In this document: positions 42,098-51,537 of the stretch, piece after piece
How positions within the stretch are numbered: position 1 is the first letter of the stretch
Layout: each line of letters begins with the position of its first letter
From: Rossellomorea orangium
GTDB lineage: Bacteria > Bacillota > Bacilli > Bacillales > Bacillaceae_B
NCBI RefSeq assembly: GCF_019334305.1
Contig: NZ_JAHWGH010000007.1
Span: forward strand, 57,855-121,854
Reading direction: 5' to 3'
DNA: 64,000 nt
The notes under the pieces: generated by a model
Seen by the model: only the letters and a program-made list of their open reading frames with translations
Told to the model about the DNA's origin: nothing
The model's database searches: none
Position numbers and translations under genes: made by a program

Positions 42098-42131
42098 AAA
42101 TGCTATGGGAAACTTGTCCCATAGCATTTCT
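42098..42131 (-). terminator. Terminator of the S8 protease gene
   Basis: AAATGCTATGGGA and TCCCATAGCATTT form a perfect 13-bp stem; a T-rich stretch follows on the minus strand. Confidence 0.75.
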
Positions 42132-42137
42132 TCTAGA

Positions 42138-45100
42138 TTATTTAAATCGATCATCTTTCGTACGTGCTAAGAACACTGTAAATTGAGCACGTGTTGTAAT
42201 ATCACTTGGTTTGAACGTATTATTTGGGTAACCAATGGTAATTCCGTTCACTGAAAGGGTATTGATATACTCTTTCGCCCAATGATTATTGGATACGTCC
42301 TTGAAGGAATCTTTAGACTTCCCTTCTAGTTCATACCCTTCCACCAGAATCTTTGCCATTTGGGCACGGGTAAGGGTTTGATTAGGGTTAAACATCTTTT
42401 CCAGTGTACCCGTCATGATGCCTTCATCCGCAATCGTCGCGATGACATCGTATCCATAGCTGCCAGGTTTAACATCTTTAAGCTTCGGATCAGGACGATT
42501 CTTCGTACTCAGGTTCAAATCCCTGACGATCATCTGGGCAGCCTGTAAACGTGTGATGCTGTCGTCAATACCGAATTCACCGTTACTATAACCATTGATG
42601 ACGCCCGTTACGTTTAAGTATTGGATCGCATCCTTTGCCCAGTAAGTCGAAGATACATCTTTAAACGATTTTGGTTGTTTGGAAGTCCGATAGATGGTGA
42701 TGTTTTTCACTGTCTCATTACCAGCCATATCAACAAGCTTTAACTCGAAATGATTGGCACCATCTTTTAAGGATACCTCTTCCTTTAGAGACTTTTGGAT
42801 AGCTTTCATTTCATAAGGTTCTCTGAATTCTTGATAATATTTTTCACTGCCGTCAATATAGAAACGGAGTTCTTTGAAGTTATCAGCTATGTTCAAATCA
42901 AGAGTGGCATTGGCTTTATTCGTATAGTATGGGGCTTTTACGTTCAATTTAGGCAGGGTTGAATCCACCATTACTTTACGTTTAAATGAAATTTGATTTC
43001 CTTTGGAATCGGTTCCTGAGAACGTAATGTCCTGAACGCCATCCGTCTTAAATTCAACGGTTGTACTGAACGCATATCGCTTATTTTCTGCATCCCACTT
43101 CAATGGTACTTTTTTATCATTCACAAGTAATTCTTTCACATCGGAATCATCGTTCACATATCCCTCAACCGTGACCGCTCTCTCCTTCGTTACACTAAGT
43201 GCCTCCGGCGTAAGAGCAGTAACAAATGGAATTGTATCGTCATCACCATTATTTGCAGCTGAGATTCCTACATTTCCAGCCCAGTCATATACCAAGACCT
43301 TTATAGTTGCGTCTTTATCTACATTCTCCAATTTGTATTCGCTCGTTCTTGATGAAAATGGTTTTTCAAGAATACTCTTTCCGTTGACAAGAATGTCAAC
43401 ATAGGAAACGCCAACCCCCTGGTCATCCGCATCCCATATCAGTCTTCCTGTTTCAGGATCATAAGACGACGTTACTGATGGTTTTTTCGTATCTACATAG
43501 ACTTTCATCTTCTTCGTTTGCCACTCAGCGTCAGGGTAATCTACGATGCTTTTCACTTCATAGTAGTACCATCCGTCTTCTACGACTTTCCCTTTATACT
43601 TCCCGTCCCATTTCGCTTCGCTAAACGGGGTGAAGTCTTCTGCTGAGCCGCCATCATAATAATGTTTGGAAATTTCTTTTTCTGTTCTTAACTTTAATAG
43701 TGAAGTTCCTTTACTATCCAGAATGGAGAAGGAAACATTCTTTGCATTACGCAGGAACGATAAAGCAGGGAATACAACATCCTGTACCCCGTCTCCATTC
43801 GGAGAGAAGGCTACTTTGTTTTCGTATGCTTCTTCTTCAACCGGATTTGTTCCTAGATAGAGGTTATCTGCTCCTTTAACCGGGCTGACTAAACCTGTTT
43901 TCCCGTAGAAAGACTTTTCATCATAGATGGTGTTATCAAGAATCGGTGCCTGGTCCCAGTCCCCTTTGAATCCTACATAAGGAACTGAAAGCTCCGGATT
44001 GGTATCTTGTGGGTCTTTAAAGGAAATGAACCCTTCCACAAAGTATCCATTTTCAAATAATGTATCTAATGAAGCGTTGTTAAACCAATCAATGGTATTA
44101 CTTACATCGACCGTTACATCGACATTGACTGATCCACCGGCAGGAACCGTAACAGTATACCCTTTATCCGTTTCCATTCCTTTTGATGAAGAAAACGAGA
44201 CCGGGAATTCTCCTAAGAATGGCTCTTCTTCACTAATTGTATCTTTCTTAAAGATCCCTTGAGTTTCAAGTGTGTTATACCCTTCAGCAACAAGGTCCGT
44301 CTGTACGGTTCCGTCCGCTACATATTCCACATCTTTTTTGCTTACGTTCTTAAGGTTTAACGTAAAAGTAGTCTTATCCCCGATTTCTTTAAGGGCTACT
44401 TTACCTAAACCAGATTTACTTTCCGTAATGACAACCGGTGTACTCATCGCTGCATGAAGATCCATCAGTCCTGATCCTTCTCTTCTCGGTGAGTATGGAA
44501 GGCCCGTCTGATAGTGGTCATTGTACGTTCCTTTATCCATCTGCGGTTTTGACGTATTCATAAGAATATTCTTCGTCATCTCCACGCGTTTAGAACCTGA
44601 GAGTTTAAAATCTTTGTCCACTCTCTGCATAACAAGGGCTGATCCACCGGCAACATGTGGTGCCGCCATGGACGTACCGCTCATCAATCCATATTGATTA
44701 TCTTGCAGGGTAGAAAGGATATTTCCACCTGGAGCCGTAATTTCAGGTTTGAAGTCAAGGTTAGGTGTCACTCCCCATGATGTGAAAGTCGACATCTTTC
44801 CAGCTTCAGGGTTCAATGATTTCACTTTCTCGCCCTTAAAGGCGATTTCTACCTTTTTCCCTTCATCCAATAATCCTTTTATCTCATCTCCATATTGCTT
44901 TAAGACAAAAAGCTGTGGAATTTCGATGGAATTGTCTGTTGCCATACTGACAAACCCGCCAGTATTATTGTAGATGATAACAGCAATGGCTCCTTTTTCC
45001 TGAGCATTCAATGTTTTCGCTACAAAGGAACTTTCTCCCCGTTGAATAAGGGCCACTTTTCCTTCAAGATTCAATCCCGTAAAATCATTTGCATTCGGAT

Positions 45101-46454
45101 TCACTTCTGAATCTCCCGGCATGCGTCCGAGACCGGCATCCACTAATTCATAAGGTTGCTCCCCCAGAGTGGATGGATCTACGCTACTTGCGGATAAGAA
45201 TGCAACTGCGTCACGTTCTTCTCCGTCGACCGTTACGTTAAAGCCTCCAAGATCCAAATACTGATTCTCAAATGATGCCACTTGCAAAGAATCAGCAGAT
45301 AATCCAGGTGAGCCAACAACGCCAATGTCAGGATTTTCAGCGAATGGGCTATCGTGACCTTCGCCAAATTGAGCTGAGTTTCCTGCAGAAATGGACATCA
45401 ACACACCATTTTCCACTGCTCTCGCAATCGCTTTTTGTTCAGGGTCATCCGGCAGTACGAATGCCGCCGTCGAACCAAGACTCATATTGATAACATCAGC
45501 GCCTAGGATGATGGCATCATCGATTGCCTTAATATAAATATCACTATAGGTGGATGGCATTTCCGGGTCATTTCCGAAAACCTTCAGTCCAAGGAGTTGA
45601 GCTTCAGGGGCCACACCCATGATGCCACCTTTTTCCTCATCACCGTTTGCTCCAACAGTTCCCGCCACGTGCATTCCGTGCATACTCGCACCAGGTCCTA
45701 AATCCAGTACCTGATCATTTTCATCGGCGTAATTGTATGCGTAGGGAACTTTTTCCGTGAAATATTTACCCGGCAGACCTTTCTCTTTCTTAAGTTTGTC
45801 TACCATTGCAGAAGAAATTTCAGGTTTGGTTTCATCACTGAGAACCATGTCCTTATGAGCCGGGTCAATACCTGTATCTATGACCGCAACCGTCATCCCC
45901 TGTCCTTTATAACCGTAGTCCTGCCACGTTTGCTGTGCCTTCACAAGCTCTTTACTGTAAATCATGTCAGGCTGCTCAGAAGGTCGCTTATACTCGTGTG
46001 AGATATGTACCTTTCCAACGTTAGCCAAATTCTCAATCTTTTCTAAAGACTTATAGTCGACTTCACCACTGAATCCGTTCACGATTGTTGTAAAGCTTTC
46101 CTGATAAGACATGTCAATAGAAGCTTTCTTTATGTCATGTTTCACTTTCTCCTGTGCGTTCAATGCTTCTACTTTCAGCTTTTCTTTCACAGAATCTGAA
46201 AGATCGCTGTACGACTTGCCAATGCTTTGAGCTGAGAAAATCGCCGGCTTATCTTTCAGCTCAACAATTACTCTCACCTTTTCATCCGGATCATACTCCA
46301 CTTCGCTCTGATCACTAAATGATTTAACGAGTGTCTTCTTATTAGTCTTCTTATCTAGTAGATTCTTATTAATGGCTGCACTCGTTCCCATTGAGAAACT
46401 GGAAAAAGCCATCAAGAAAATAACTAGATAGATGAACAATTTGTTCAACTTCAT
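42138..46454 (-). CDS. Surface subtilisin-like serine protease (S8) with C-terminal SLH domains
   Basis: A 1438-aa exported protease. Signal peptide (FIYLVIFLMAFSSFSMGTSA); inhibitor I9-like propeptide (about 60-155); S8 catalytic domain with Asp in VAVIDTGIDPAHK, His in SMHGMHVAGTVG and Ser in MSGTSMAAPHVAGG. A protease-associated (PA) insert lies at about 430-545 (ALIQRGESSFVAKTLNAQEK). Fn3-like and Ig-like domains (about 680-1240) follow. The C-terminus has three SLH modules (SFKDVSSTYWAKDAIQYLNV, KLKDVKPGSYGYDVIATIAD and SFKDVSNNHWAKEYINTLSV). Unlike its neighbours, SLH is at the C-terminus. It may process S-layer or other surface proteins; the substrate is unknown. Confidence 0.94.
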   Translation of the reverse strand: MKLNKLFIYLVIFLMAFSSFSMGTSAAINKNLLDKKTNKKTLVKSFSDQSEVEYDPDEKVRVIVELKDKPAIFSAQSIGKSYSDLSDSVKEKLKVEALNAQEKVKHDIKKASIDMSYQESFTTIVNGFSGEVDYKSLEKIENLANVGKVHISHEYKRPSEQPDMIYSKELVKAQQTWQDYGYKGQGMTVAVIDTGIDPAHKDMVLSDETKPEISSAMVDKLKKEKGLPGKYFTEKVPYAYNYADENDQVLDLGPGASMHGMHVAGTVGANGDEEKGGIMGVAPEAQLLGLKVFGNDPEMPSTYSDIYIKAIDDAIILGADVINMSLGSTAAFVLPDDPEQKAIARAVENGVLMSISAGNSAQFGEGHDSPFAENPDIGVVGSPGLSADSLQVASFENQYLDLGGFNVTVDGEERDAVAFLSASSVDPSTLGEQPYELVDAGLGRMPGDSEVNPNANDFTGLNLEGKVALIQRGESSFVAKTLNAQEKGAIAVIIYNNTGGFVSMATDNSIEIPQLFVLKQYGDEIKGLLDEGKKVEIAFKGEKVKSLNPEAGKMSTFTSWGVTPNLDFKPEITAPGGNILSTLQDNQYGLMSGTSMAAPHVAGGSALVMQRVDKDFKLSGSKRVEMTKNILMNTSKPQMDKGTYNDHYQTGLPYSPRREGSGLMDLHAAMSTPVVITESKSGLGKVALKEIGDKTTFTLNLKNVSKKDVEYVADGTVQTDLVAEGYNTLETQGIFKKDTISEEEPFLGEFPVSFSSSKGMETDKGYTVTVPAGGSVNVDVTVDVSNTIDWFNNASLDTLFENGYFVEGFISFKDPQDTNPELSVPYVGFKGDWDQAPILDNTIYDEKSFYGKTGLVSPVKGADNLYLGTNPVEEEAYENKVAFSPNGDGVQDVVFPALSFLRNAKNVSFSILDSKGTSLLKLRTEKEISKHYYDGGSAEDFTPFSEAKWDGKYKGKVVEDGWYYYEVKSIVDYPDAEWQTKKMKVYVDTKKPSVTSSYDPETGRLIWDADDQGVGVSYVDILVNGKSILEKPFSSRTSEYKLENVDKDATIKVLVYDWAGNVGISAANNGDDDTIPFVTALTPEALSVTKERAVTVEGYVNDDSDVKELLVNDKKVPLKWDAENKRYAFSTTVEFKTDGVQDITFSGTDSKGNQISFKRKVMVDSTLPKLNVKAPYYTNKANATLDLNIADNFKELRFYIDGSEKYYQEFREPYEMKAIQKSLKEEVSLKDGANHFELKLVDMAGNETVKNITIYRTSKQPKSFKDVSSTYWAKDAIQYLNVTGVINGYSNGEFGIDDSITRLQAAQMIVRDLNLSTKNRPDPKLKDVKPGSYGYDVIATIADEGIMTGTLEKMFNPNQTLTRAQMAKILVEGYELEGKSKDSFKDVSNNHWAKEYINTLSVNGITIGYPNNTFKPSDITTRAQFTVFLARTKDDRFK

Positions 46455-46674
46455 GCTTCATAACCCCCTTATATTTGACTAGAAGTCCACATTTTGTTTT
46501 TTCTGAAAAATTGGACTCTTTAATAGTTTAATAGAGTGAGGTTTTATAGTCAATTATTGTTACTATAGGAATATTATTCTAACTTAACTAAGTGTCATAA
46601 CTGATTAAAGTATATATTCGTGTGTCTTCGCAATAGTACTTTATTAAAGATATAACACCTCTATTAATAAGAAT

Positions 46675-46702
46675 AGCCCTAACACTTATTCGTGTCAGGG
46701 CT
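46675..46702 (-). terminator. Terminator of the 1528-aa SLH protein gene
   Basis: On the minus strand AGCCCTGACAC and GTGTTAGGGCT pair with one mismatch, followed by ATTCTTATT. Confidence 0.65.
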
Positions 46703-46730
46703 CAAACATACATGTATTAATTCTGGTAGA

Positions 46731-49700
46731 TTATATGAATCGAACAATACCATTTTCTACTGCAAAATGGGTTCCCATGTCCAATGAATCAGAAGTAGCA
46801 ATCTCTTCTGATGTGTTAATCGTAATTTCAACCATTACTTCCTTTCCATCAATGCTTCCTGCAAAAGTGTAAGTACCTGATGGAAAATCATTTGGAATGA
46901 TCATTCCCGCTGATGCATCTTCAAGTTGATTTGAAGCCGCCTGAGTGCCATCTTGTATTTTCCAGCCTTCGCTATTTTTGACCAGGTTAAACATTGCATT
47001 GACTTCGGTATCATCTTCACCGGTTGGAACCGTGTTGAATAAGTACGTATACCATTCAGGCTCGTCCCCATCCGGTTTTTTATTTTCTTCATACCAGGTC
47101 TGCAACTCCTGTGATTGATTGGAATCATAGACAAGCTTAAAGCCATAAGTGCCGTCCGTTGCTTCCAGGGAAGGGGGAGTAAATGTTTCATCGAATTGAA
47201 TAATGGTGCTTTGGTCAAGGTCCGATCCAAGAGTCACGGTGTGTTGGATTAGCTCCGGTTGGACTTGTTGATCCGGTTGTTCCGTTACTGTGACAGTCCT
47301 TGTAATTTGAGCGGATGCACCCTTAGCATCTGTAACAGTATACGTAACTTCATAGACCCCTACTTCAGCAGAACCCGAATAAGCTACTTCATTACCTTCA
47401 CTGTCCTTCATTGAAATATTCAAACTCCACCCAGACTGACTATCTGGATCATTCACTATAACGTCTGCTTCGCTAAAAATCGGTAATTCTTCATTTGTGT
47501 TGATATTTATATCACTAATTCCTTCTACAAATTCTATCGTAGGAGGTACATTGAGAGAATATCTTTCTTCATTCAATTTTTCATAAGCAGCAATAAGTTC
47601 TTTGGTTGTTGCATTTGTATTCTCAATAGTTGCTCGGGCTTGTGTTCTCAGAGAATTCAATTCTAGAAGATCACCTTCTGTAAAGAAGTCCCCAGCACTA
47701 GTCAGAAAATAACCTACTTCAGAAATCAATGATGTTAGCGACTCTTTCGGTGAAGATAAAACAAAGTCATCCATCACCATTTCGTTAATTTCATTATATT
47801 GAAATGAAGTTCCATTATCACTTACCAGCAACTCAAAAACGGCCCAATACTCTTTATCCCCAGTTTCAGTAGGAACCCTATAGGTTTTACTGGCTTGACC
47901 ATCAGTCCCGTTAAATACTTTCACCACAGAACCAGATTCGGATAACTCTTTTTCTCCAGAGAAGTTATGAACATAAAAAACATATCTGCCATCTGTCCAC
48001 TTTCTAATGGTCGTCGTTTCTGGTCCAAAGAAGTCTACATCATCCCAGTCTAAGTCGACATAGATCATCTCACCATCTTCATATGTTCTGTTGGAATAAA
48101 AGGTGTGAAACTCTTCTCCGTTTATGGTCGGTCCAATCAGATGAGAATCAACATCCCTTTCTTGTTCATTCCAACTAAGCATAATCTTAGTGGCGTTCGT
48201 TCCAGCCTGGCGAATGACCGTTTCATCTTGCCCCTCCTGGAAAAGATCATCAGTTATTGTCACAAGAATGGAGGTCGTGACATATCCATTTCCACTAACT
48301 TCACCAATATATGTGCCTGGAGGAAGTGATACAGAATAGAATCCATTTTTATCCGTAGTCACTGTTTTTACTGGTTCACTCTCAGGGTCAGCCCCAGAAG
48401 GTCTGAACTTTAGAGTTGCGTTCGCTGCTGAAGCCCCAAAGATGTCGGTAAGTCTTCCGCTTGCTCCTGTGCCCAAATCAATCACTTTTGTTACCGGTGT
48501 TCCTCTCAGTTTGCGAGTGTCTTCCACACCCTCCTCAGGTGCACTTAGAGGAGAAACAGTAACAGAAAGTGTTCCTTCTAACGTAGTAAGAGGTGAATAG
48601 GTCAATACACCTAAATTCGGATGGTAAACAAAATTCATACCATCAATGTCATCTTGTGCTAGTTCAATACCATTTAAAGAACCACTAATAACGAAATCTT
48701 CTATTGATAAATCACTAACGTATTCACCTAAATTTAAGGAAATAAATGATTGAGTTAATGTAAAGTCATTGATCTCAGTAGAACGTGCTGAAGAGGAACT
48801 TTCCGTCACTTCCTCCCCACCTACCGTTACAGTATTTTGTTCATTCGTCACAGGTGAAATGTTTAAAACGACGTTTTGAGGTGTTTGAGAAATAGTTGAT
48901 CCACTTGAATTCACTTCGAGTGACGTGATTCTTCCCTCACCAATTACATTGGCTATCGCATTTAGTACAAGCGTTTCAATATCTGTGTCTTCTGCTAAAT
49001 GAATTTGCACTTGGGAAGCTCTTGAGTTAATGGTTTCAAAAGAACCTATTAGCTCTACCTGAAGATTAGTATTTGATGATTGTAACTCTTCACTAACCGT
49101 TACATCAGTAAATCCTTCAGATCCTTCATCCAGGTTCTCTTCAAGTTTGGCAGTCGATTCTAGTTGTACTTCTACTATTCTAGTGGATCCTTCTGCAACT
49201 ACCCTTATAGCTCCGTTATTCTTATTAATAATGACCGTAGCCAGTACTGAATCGTTAAAGTGGATACTGTTTAACCCACCGCCTTTAATGATGGTACTTC
49301 CCTGAACTTCAACATTGTTTAGCGTTGCTTCCCCTTCACCTACTGATTCAGAGATGATCAGGTCTCCGGTAATAATGGTGTTATTGAGGATCACATCATC
49401 AGCGTCGATTACAACATCTCCGTTTATGGTCTCACGCGATTCCGAATCAGCCGGTCCATAAATCCCCGCTTTATTTAATACGGTTATTTGTTCATCATAA
49501 TATCTCTTCATAATACGGTCACTTTCCGTTTTCCCAGAGCGCTTAATGCTCACCCAAACGTATCCGCCTGTTGAAGATAAAGGTAGAGTGTTGATGGTAA
49601 GTTCCTGGCCTGTTGCTGTAACTGTTGTGAGGGCTTCAGTACCAGTTGCTGAGCCGTATACTTTGACTACATCACCTGTTGCTAATCCACCAATTGTGAT

Positions 49701-51317
49701 TTCATCCGGTGTATCACCTTGCTTATTAGTAACCATTACATCCTCTAATTGGAGTGATGAGGATTTTGAAGGAGTTGGAGGTGGCGTATATCCCCCCCCA
49801 CCGGAATGGCTATATGCATCGGGGTTAGAGATACCATTTATTTTTTTTATTTCACTCTTCACTTGATTGTAATTATAGATGATCTCTTCTATTTTACTAG
49901 CAGCCGGAAGATTAATATCTTTAATGATTACGTTCATTGATAATACTAATTTACTTTTCTTATTTTTCACTTCAATCAGATCGATTGTACCGGTAGTATT
50001 CAGGTTCACAGCTTCATCACCTGATACTACCAGTTTCATAATGTTTGCTTGACCAAGTATTGTGAGATCTTCCCCTGAGGTAGTTAGCTCTTTTATCATT
50101 CCATTGACCGTTAATTCAGTAACACTTTTTCCAAGTTGGAGGTTGGCTAGACCTATAGCAGAATCGATCTTAGCATTTTTTTGGATGTTTACTTGATTCA
50201 TAACCGTAGTACCCTTGGATATAAAGTTCATATTTTTATAGTCTAACGTGACTGTTTCAAGATTGGAATCATTAACATTAACCGTAGGATATTGTTCGGA
50301 TGCTCCCTTTACAGAGACTGATGTCCCGTCTTTATAAGATGTCTCACCTTTCACTACCACATTCTTAAGCGAGGTCGAACCGGAGGGAGTCCCGATAAAC
50401 ATAAGGTTCTTATTGACGGTTAGGTTACTCAAAGTAATACTCGGCGATTGTACCTTAAGATTTCCATTTATGATGGCATTTCTACCATCTAAGCTAATAG
50501 CTTCTTTGCTAACAGAGGTTAACTCTAAATAAGTAATTTCTTCTATATTATTATCTTCACCTAGAGAAAACCTAATTTTAGCATTTTGTAGTGCTTTTGC
50601 ATTTTGTTCACTGAATAAGCCTTGTAAACTTGAAGGGACCGAATATTTTTCTCCCTCCACTGTTATGTATGTACCTGAGATCGAATCGATATTCATTGCG
50701 GTCACCGGCTTTACTGACCCCGAACGGTATATAAACGCTGCCATCTCTTTTCGCTTTACGGTTCCATCAGGATCAAAAAGAGTTGAAGTCTTTCCAAGTG
50801 TTATCCCATGTTCTACTAAAGCCCCAATATACCCTGCATACCACTTGCCTTTTTTCACGTCATCAAATGACACGTTAAAATTTTCATCCAAATCATATGC
50901 CTTGGCTAAAAACTTAGCAGCTTCAGAACGCTTAACGGGTTCATTTGGTCGGAAAGTACGATCTTCAAAACCTTCGATTATTCCTTTCTCACTTAGTACA
51001 GATATGTATGTATGAAACCTATTTCCTTCAATGTCTGTGAAATGCGAACCCTTAACAGACGTGGTATCAAGATCTAAAGCCTTGGCAATAAATTTAGCCA
51101 TCTGTCCCCTAGTCACTTGTTGATCCGGCCTGAAGGTATTGTCAGGAAATCCATCTACGATCCCTTGTTCCGTTAAAAACTTGACCGCTTCATAATAATA
51201 TGTATCTTCTTTCACATCTGAAAAAGCAGATGCCACTGGTGCGGCAACAGTGGCTGCAACAATAGACGCAGATACTGTTGATGCTATAAATTTCTTGTTT
51301 CTTGATAGTTTATTCAA
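46731..51317 (-). CDS. Giant SLH-domain surface protein with beta-helix and Ig-like regions
   Basis: A 1528-aa precursor, the largest gene here. Signal peptide (IASTVSASIVAATVAAPVAS) followed directly by three SLH modules: AFSDVKEDTYYYEAVKFLTE, then SHFTDIEGNRFHTYISVLSE and SFDDVKKGKWYAGYIGALVE. Two regions with repeated short strands (about 260-480 and 600-750) read like a right-handed beta-helix, separated by the linker SGGGGYTPPPTPSKSSS. Next come a carboxypeptidase-regulatory-like domain (GRLTDIFGASAANATLKFRP), a YfaP/DUF2135-like domain (LSWNEQERDVDSHLIG), an Ig-like domain with VTYTVTDAKGASAQITRTVT, and a strand-rich end. It has no catalytic motif. An adhesin or minor S-layer component is likely. 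Confidence 0.88.
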   Translation of the reverse strand: MNKLSRNKKFIASTVSASIVAATVAAPVASAFSDVKEDTYYYEAVKFLTEQGIVDGFPDNTFRPDQQVTRGQMAKFIAKALDLDTTSVKGSHFTDIEGNRFHTYISVLSEKGIIEGFEDRTFRPNEPVKRSEAAKFLAKAYDLDENFNVSFDDVKKGKWYAGYIGALVEHGITLGKTSTLFDPDGTVKRKEMAAFIYRSGSVKPVTAMNIDSISGTYITVEGEKYSVPSSLQGLFSEQNAKALQNAKIRFSLGEDNNIEEITYLELTSVSKEAISLDGRNAIINGNLKVQSPSITLSNLTVNKNLMFIGTPSGSTSLKNVVVKGETSYKDGTSVSVKGASEQYPTVNVNDSNLETVTLDYKNMNFISKGTTVMNQVNIQKNAKIDSAIGLANLQLGKSVTELTVNGMIKELTTSGEDLTILGQANIMKLVVSGDEAVNLNTTGTIDLIEVKNKKSKLVLSMNVIIKDINLPAASKIEEIIYNYNQVKSEIKKINGISNPDAYSHSGGGGYTPPPTPSKSSSLQLEDVMVTNKQGDTPDEITIGGLATGDVVKVYGSATGTEALTTVTATGQELTINTLPLSSTGGYVWVSIKRSGKTESDRIMKRYYDEQITVLNKAGIYGPADSESRETINGDVVIDADDVILNNTIITGDLIISESVGEGEATLNNVEVQGSTIIKGGGLNSIHFNDSVLATVIINKNNGAIRVVAEGSTRIVEVQLESTAKLEENLDEGSEGFTDVTVSEELQSSNTNLQVELIGSFETINSRASQVQIHLAEDTDIETLVLNAIANVIGEGRITSLEVNSSGSTISQTPQNVVLNISPVTNEQNTVTVGGEEVTESSSSARSTEINDFTLTQSFISLNLGEYVSDLSIEDFVISGSLNGIELAQDDIDGMNFVYHPNLGVLTYSPLTTLEGTLSVTVSPLSAPEEGVEDTRKLRGTPVTKVIDLGTGASGRLTDIFGASAANATLKFRPSGADPESEPVKTVTTDKNGFYSVSLPPGTYIGEVSGNGYVTTSILVTITDDLFQEGQDETVIRQAGTNATKIMLSWNEQERDVDSHLIGPTINGEEFHTFYSNRTYEDGEMIYVDLDWDDVDFFGPETTTIRKWTDGRYVFYVHNFSGEKELSESGSVVKVFNGTDGQASKTYRVPTETGDKEYWAVFELLVSDNGTSFQYNEINEMVMDDFVLSSPKESLTSLISEVGYFLTSAGDFFTEGDLLELNSLRTQARATIENTNATTKELIAAYEKLNEERYSLNVPPTIEFVEGISDININTNEELPIFSEADVIVNDPDSQSGWSLNISMKDSEGNEVAYSGSAEVGVYEVTYTVTDAKGASAQITRTVTVTEQPDQQVQPELIQHTVTLGSDLDQSTIIQFDETFTPPSLEATDGTYGFKLVYDSNQSQELQTWYEENKKPDGDEPEWYTYLFNTVPTGEDDTEVNAMFNLVKNSEGWKIQDGTQAASNQLEDASAGMIIPNDFPSGTYTFAGSIDGKEVMVEITINTSEEIATSDSLDMGTHFAVENGIVRFI

Positions 51318-51493
51318 CTAACATTCCTCCTGGATAATTTGATTCACATTGATTCATAATCTATCTAAAATCAATATAGTTATATTATCCTATAAAAAGG
51401 AATGATATTCCACTAAAATTGTATATACTAGTGATTTTATGGGTGTCTTTATTTATTTTTCAGAACACCTCTCTCATTGAATTTTTTCAAAAA

Positions 51494-51532
51494 AGAAAAA
51501 GCCCTGCAGAGATTTCTCTCCACAGAGCTTAT
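51494..51532 (-). terminator. Terminator of the main S-layer gene
   Basis: On the minus strand AAGCTCTGTGGAGA pairs with TCTCTGCAGGGCTT (two mismatches), followed by TTTCTTTTTT. Confidence 0.75.
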
Positions 51533-51537
51533 TCTAA

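Noticed and set aside
48105..48329. Plus-strand frame inside the 1528-aa SLH gene
   Set aside because: It is antisense to a continuous, domain-supported gene and has no independent signals.
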